From NCBI RefSeq assembly GCF_000447795.1, contig NZ_AUNI01000019.1:124001-188000 (forward strand): a DNA stretch of 64,000 bases. The letters run 5' to 3'. Origin of the DNA: Bacteriovorax sp. Seq25_V. GTDB taxonomy: Bacteria; Bdellovibrionota; Bacteriovoracia; Bacteriovoracales; Bacteriovoracaceae. The translations under genes were made by a program, and so were the position numbers. The notes below the pieces were generated by a model. That model saw only the letters and a list, made by a program, of their open reading frames with translations. It had not been told where the DNA came from and searched no databases. Position 1 is the stretch's first letter. Each line of letters begins with the position of its first letter. Positions 63,861 to 64,000 of this stretch are shown piece after piece.

Positions 63861-64000
63861 ATGCTTATCCTAATGAATATCGCACTCATTCTTCGAACGG
63901 TTTTTTTTCCTTTAATAAGGTTACTTTCTTTAATTGTGCCGGCCTTAAAAGACAGGGCCCAATTCGAGTATGAGAATCAACTATCTCCTTATAGTGAAAG
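63861..64000 (+). CDS. 5' end of a membrane-associated gene, cut by the window
   Basis: The frame is open from the ATG at 63861 to the window end. The first residues form a hydrophobic segment (ALILRTVFFPLIRLLSLIVPAL) followed by KDRAQFEYENQ. This could be an N-terminally anchored glycosyltransferase such as a Kdo transferase, but 46 residues are too few to decide. The next in-frame ATG is at 63873. Confidence 0.55.
   Translation, partial: MLILMNIALILRTVFFPLIRLLSLIVPALKDRAQFEYENQLSPYSE

Overview
The window looks like chromosomal DNA of a small-genome, A+T-rich Gram-negative bacterium, most likely a Bdellovibrionota predator of the Bacteriovorax/Halobacteriovorax type. This is an inference. 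It rests on low G+C, a class I lysyl-tRNA synthetase, the tmk-holB-ricT gene order, many exported proteases, peptidoglycan enzymes and lipoproteins, and repeated sigma-28 (FliA)-like promoters. There is no prophage, CRISPR array or rRNA operon.

Layout. 1-7.9 kb: aminopeptidase P (cut by the window edge), a periplasmic solute-binding protein, small exported proteins, lysS and a trypsin-like protease. Two short inverted-repeat elements (6788-6955, 7887-8041) abut gene stop codons. 8.1-14.3 kb: the queuosine and protein-export operon queA-tgt-yajC-tatA-secD-secF plus a membrane protein. 14.2-20.8 kb: a large lipoprotein, an HU/IHF protein, tRNA-Cys, an AAA+ ATPase, a c-type-heme protein and a large exported protein. 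20.8-28.5 kb: a decayed Cys-rich gene, radD, small exported proteins, a response regulator/DUF2254-like pair and an M23-like protein. 28.6-34.5 kb: an RRM protein with a self-masking ribosome site, a barstar-like protein, an LETM1-like protein, a large lipoprotein, mltF and an IS element whose ends resemble the two short elements. 34.5-47.5 kb: a 1381-residue exported protein with a dead protease domain and Cys-paired helical repeats, an amidase, an HD-GYP regulator, rlmK, a papain-like protease, and an exported protein with two amidoligase-like domains. 47.5-64 kb: mostly housekeeping (prfC, gcvP, rsmJ, yaaA, a PfkB kinase, asnS, ricT, holB, tmk), a candidate structured RNA at 49.63 kb, a tandem-GYF membrane protein and an outer-membrane barrel.

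Three themes stand out. First, at least eleven genes have a -10 element 6-8 bases before the start codon and no usable Shine-Dalgarno site, so leaderless mRNAs seem common. Second, TAAN-N15-(G/T)CCGATAN boxes precede several genes of envelope or unknown function and an HU gene; if FliA drives an attack-phase programme, as reported for Bdellovibrio, these are candidate members. Third, the exported tandem amidoligase-like protein next to a secreted papain-like protease is the best candidate for an undescribed system: an ATP-dependent ligase fold outside the cytoplasm is unexpected unless it works inside a prey cell or has changed chemistry.
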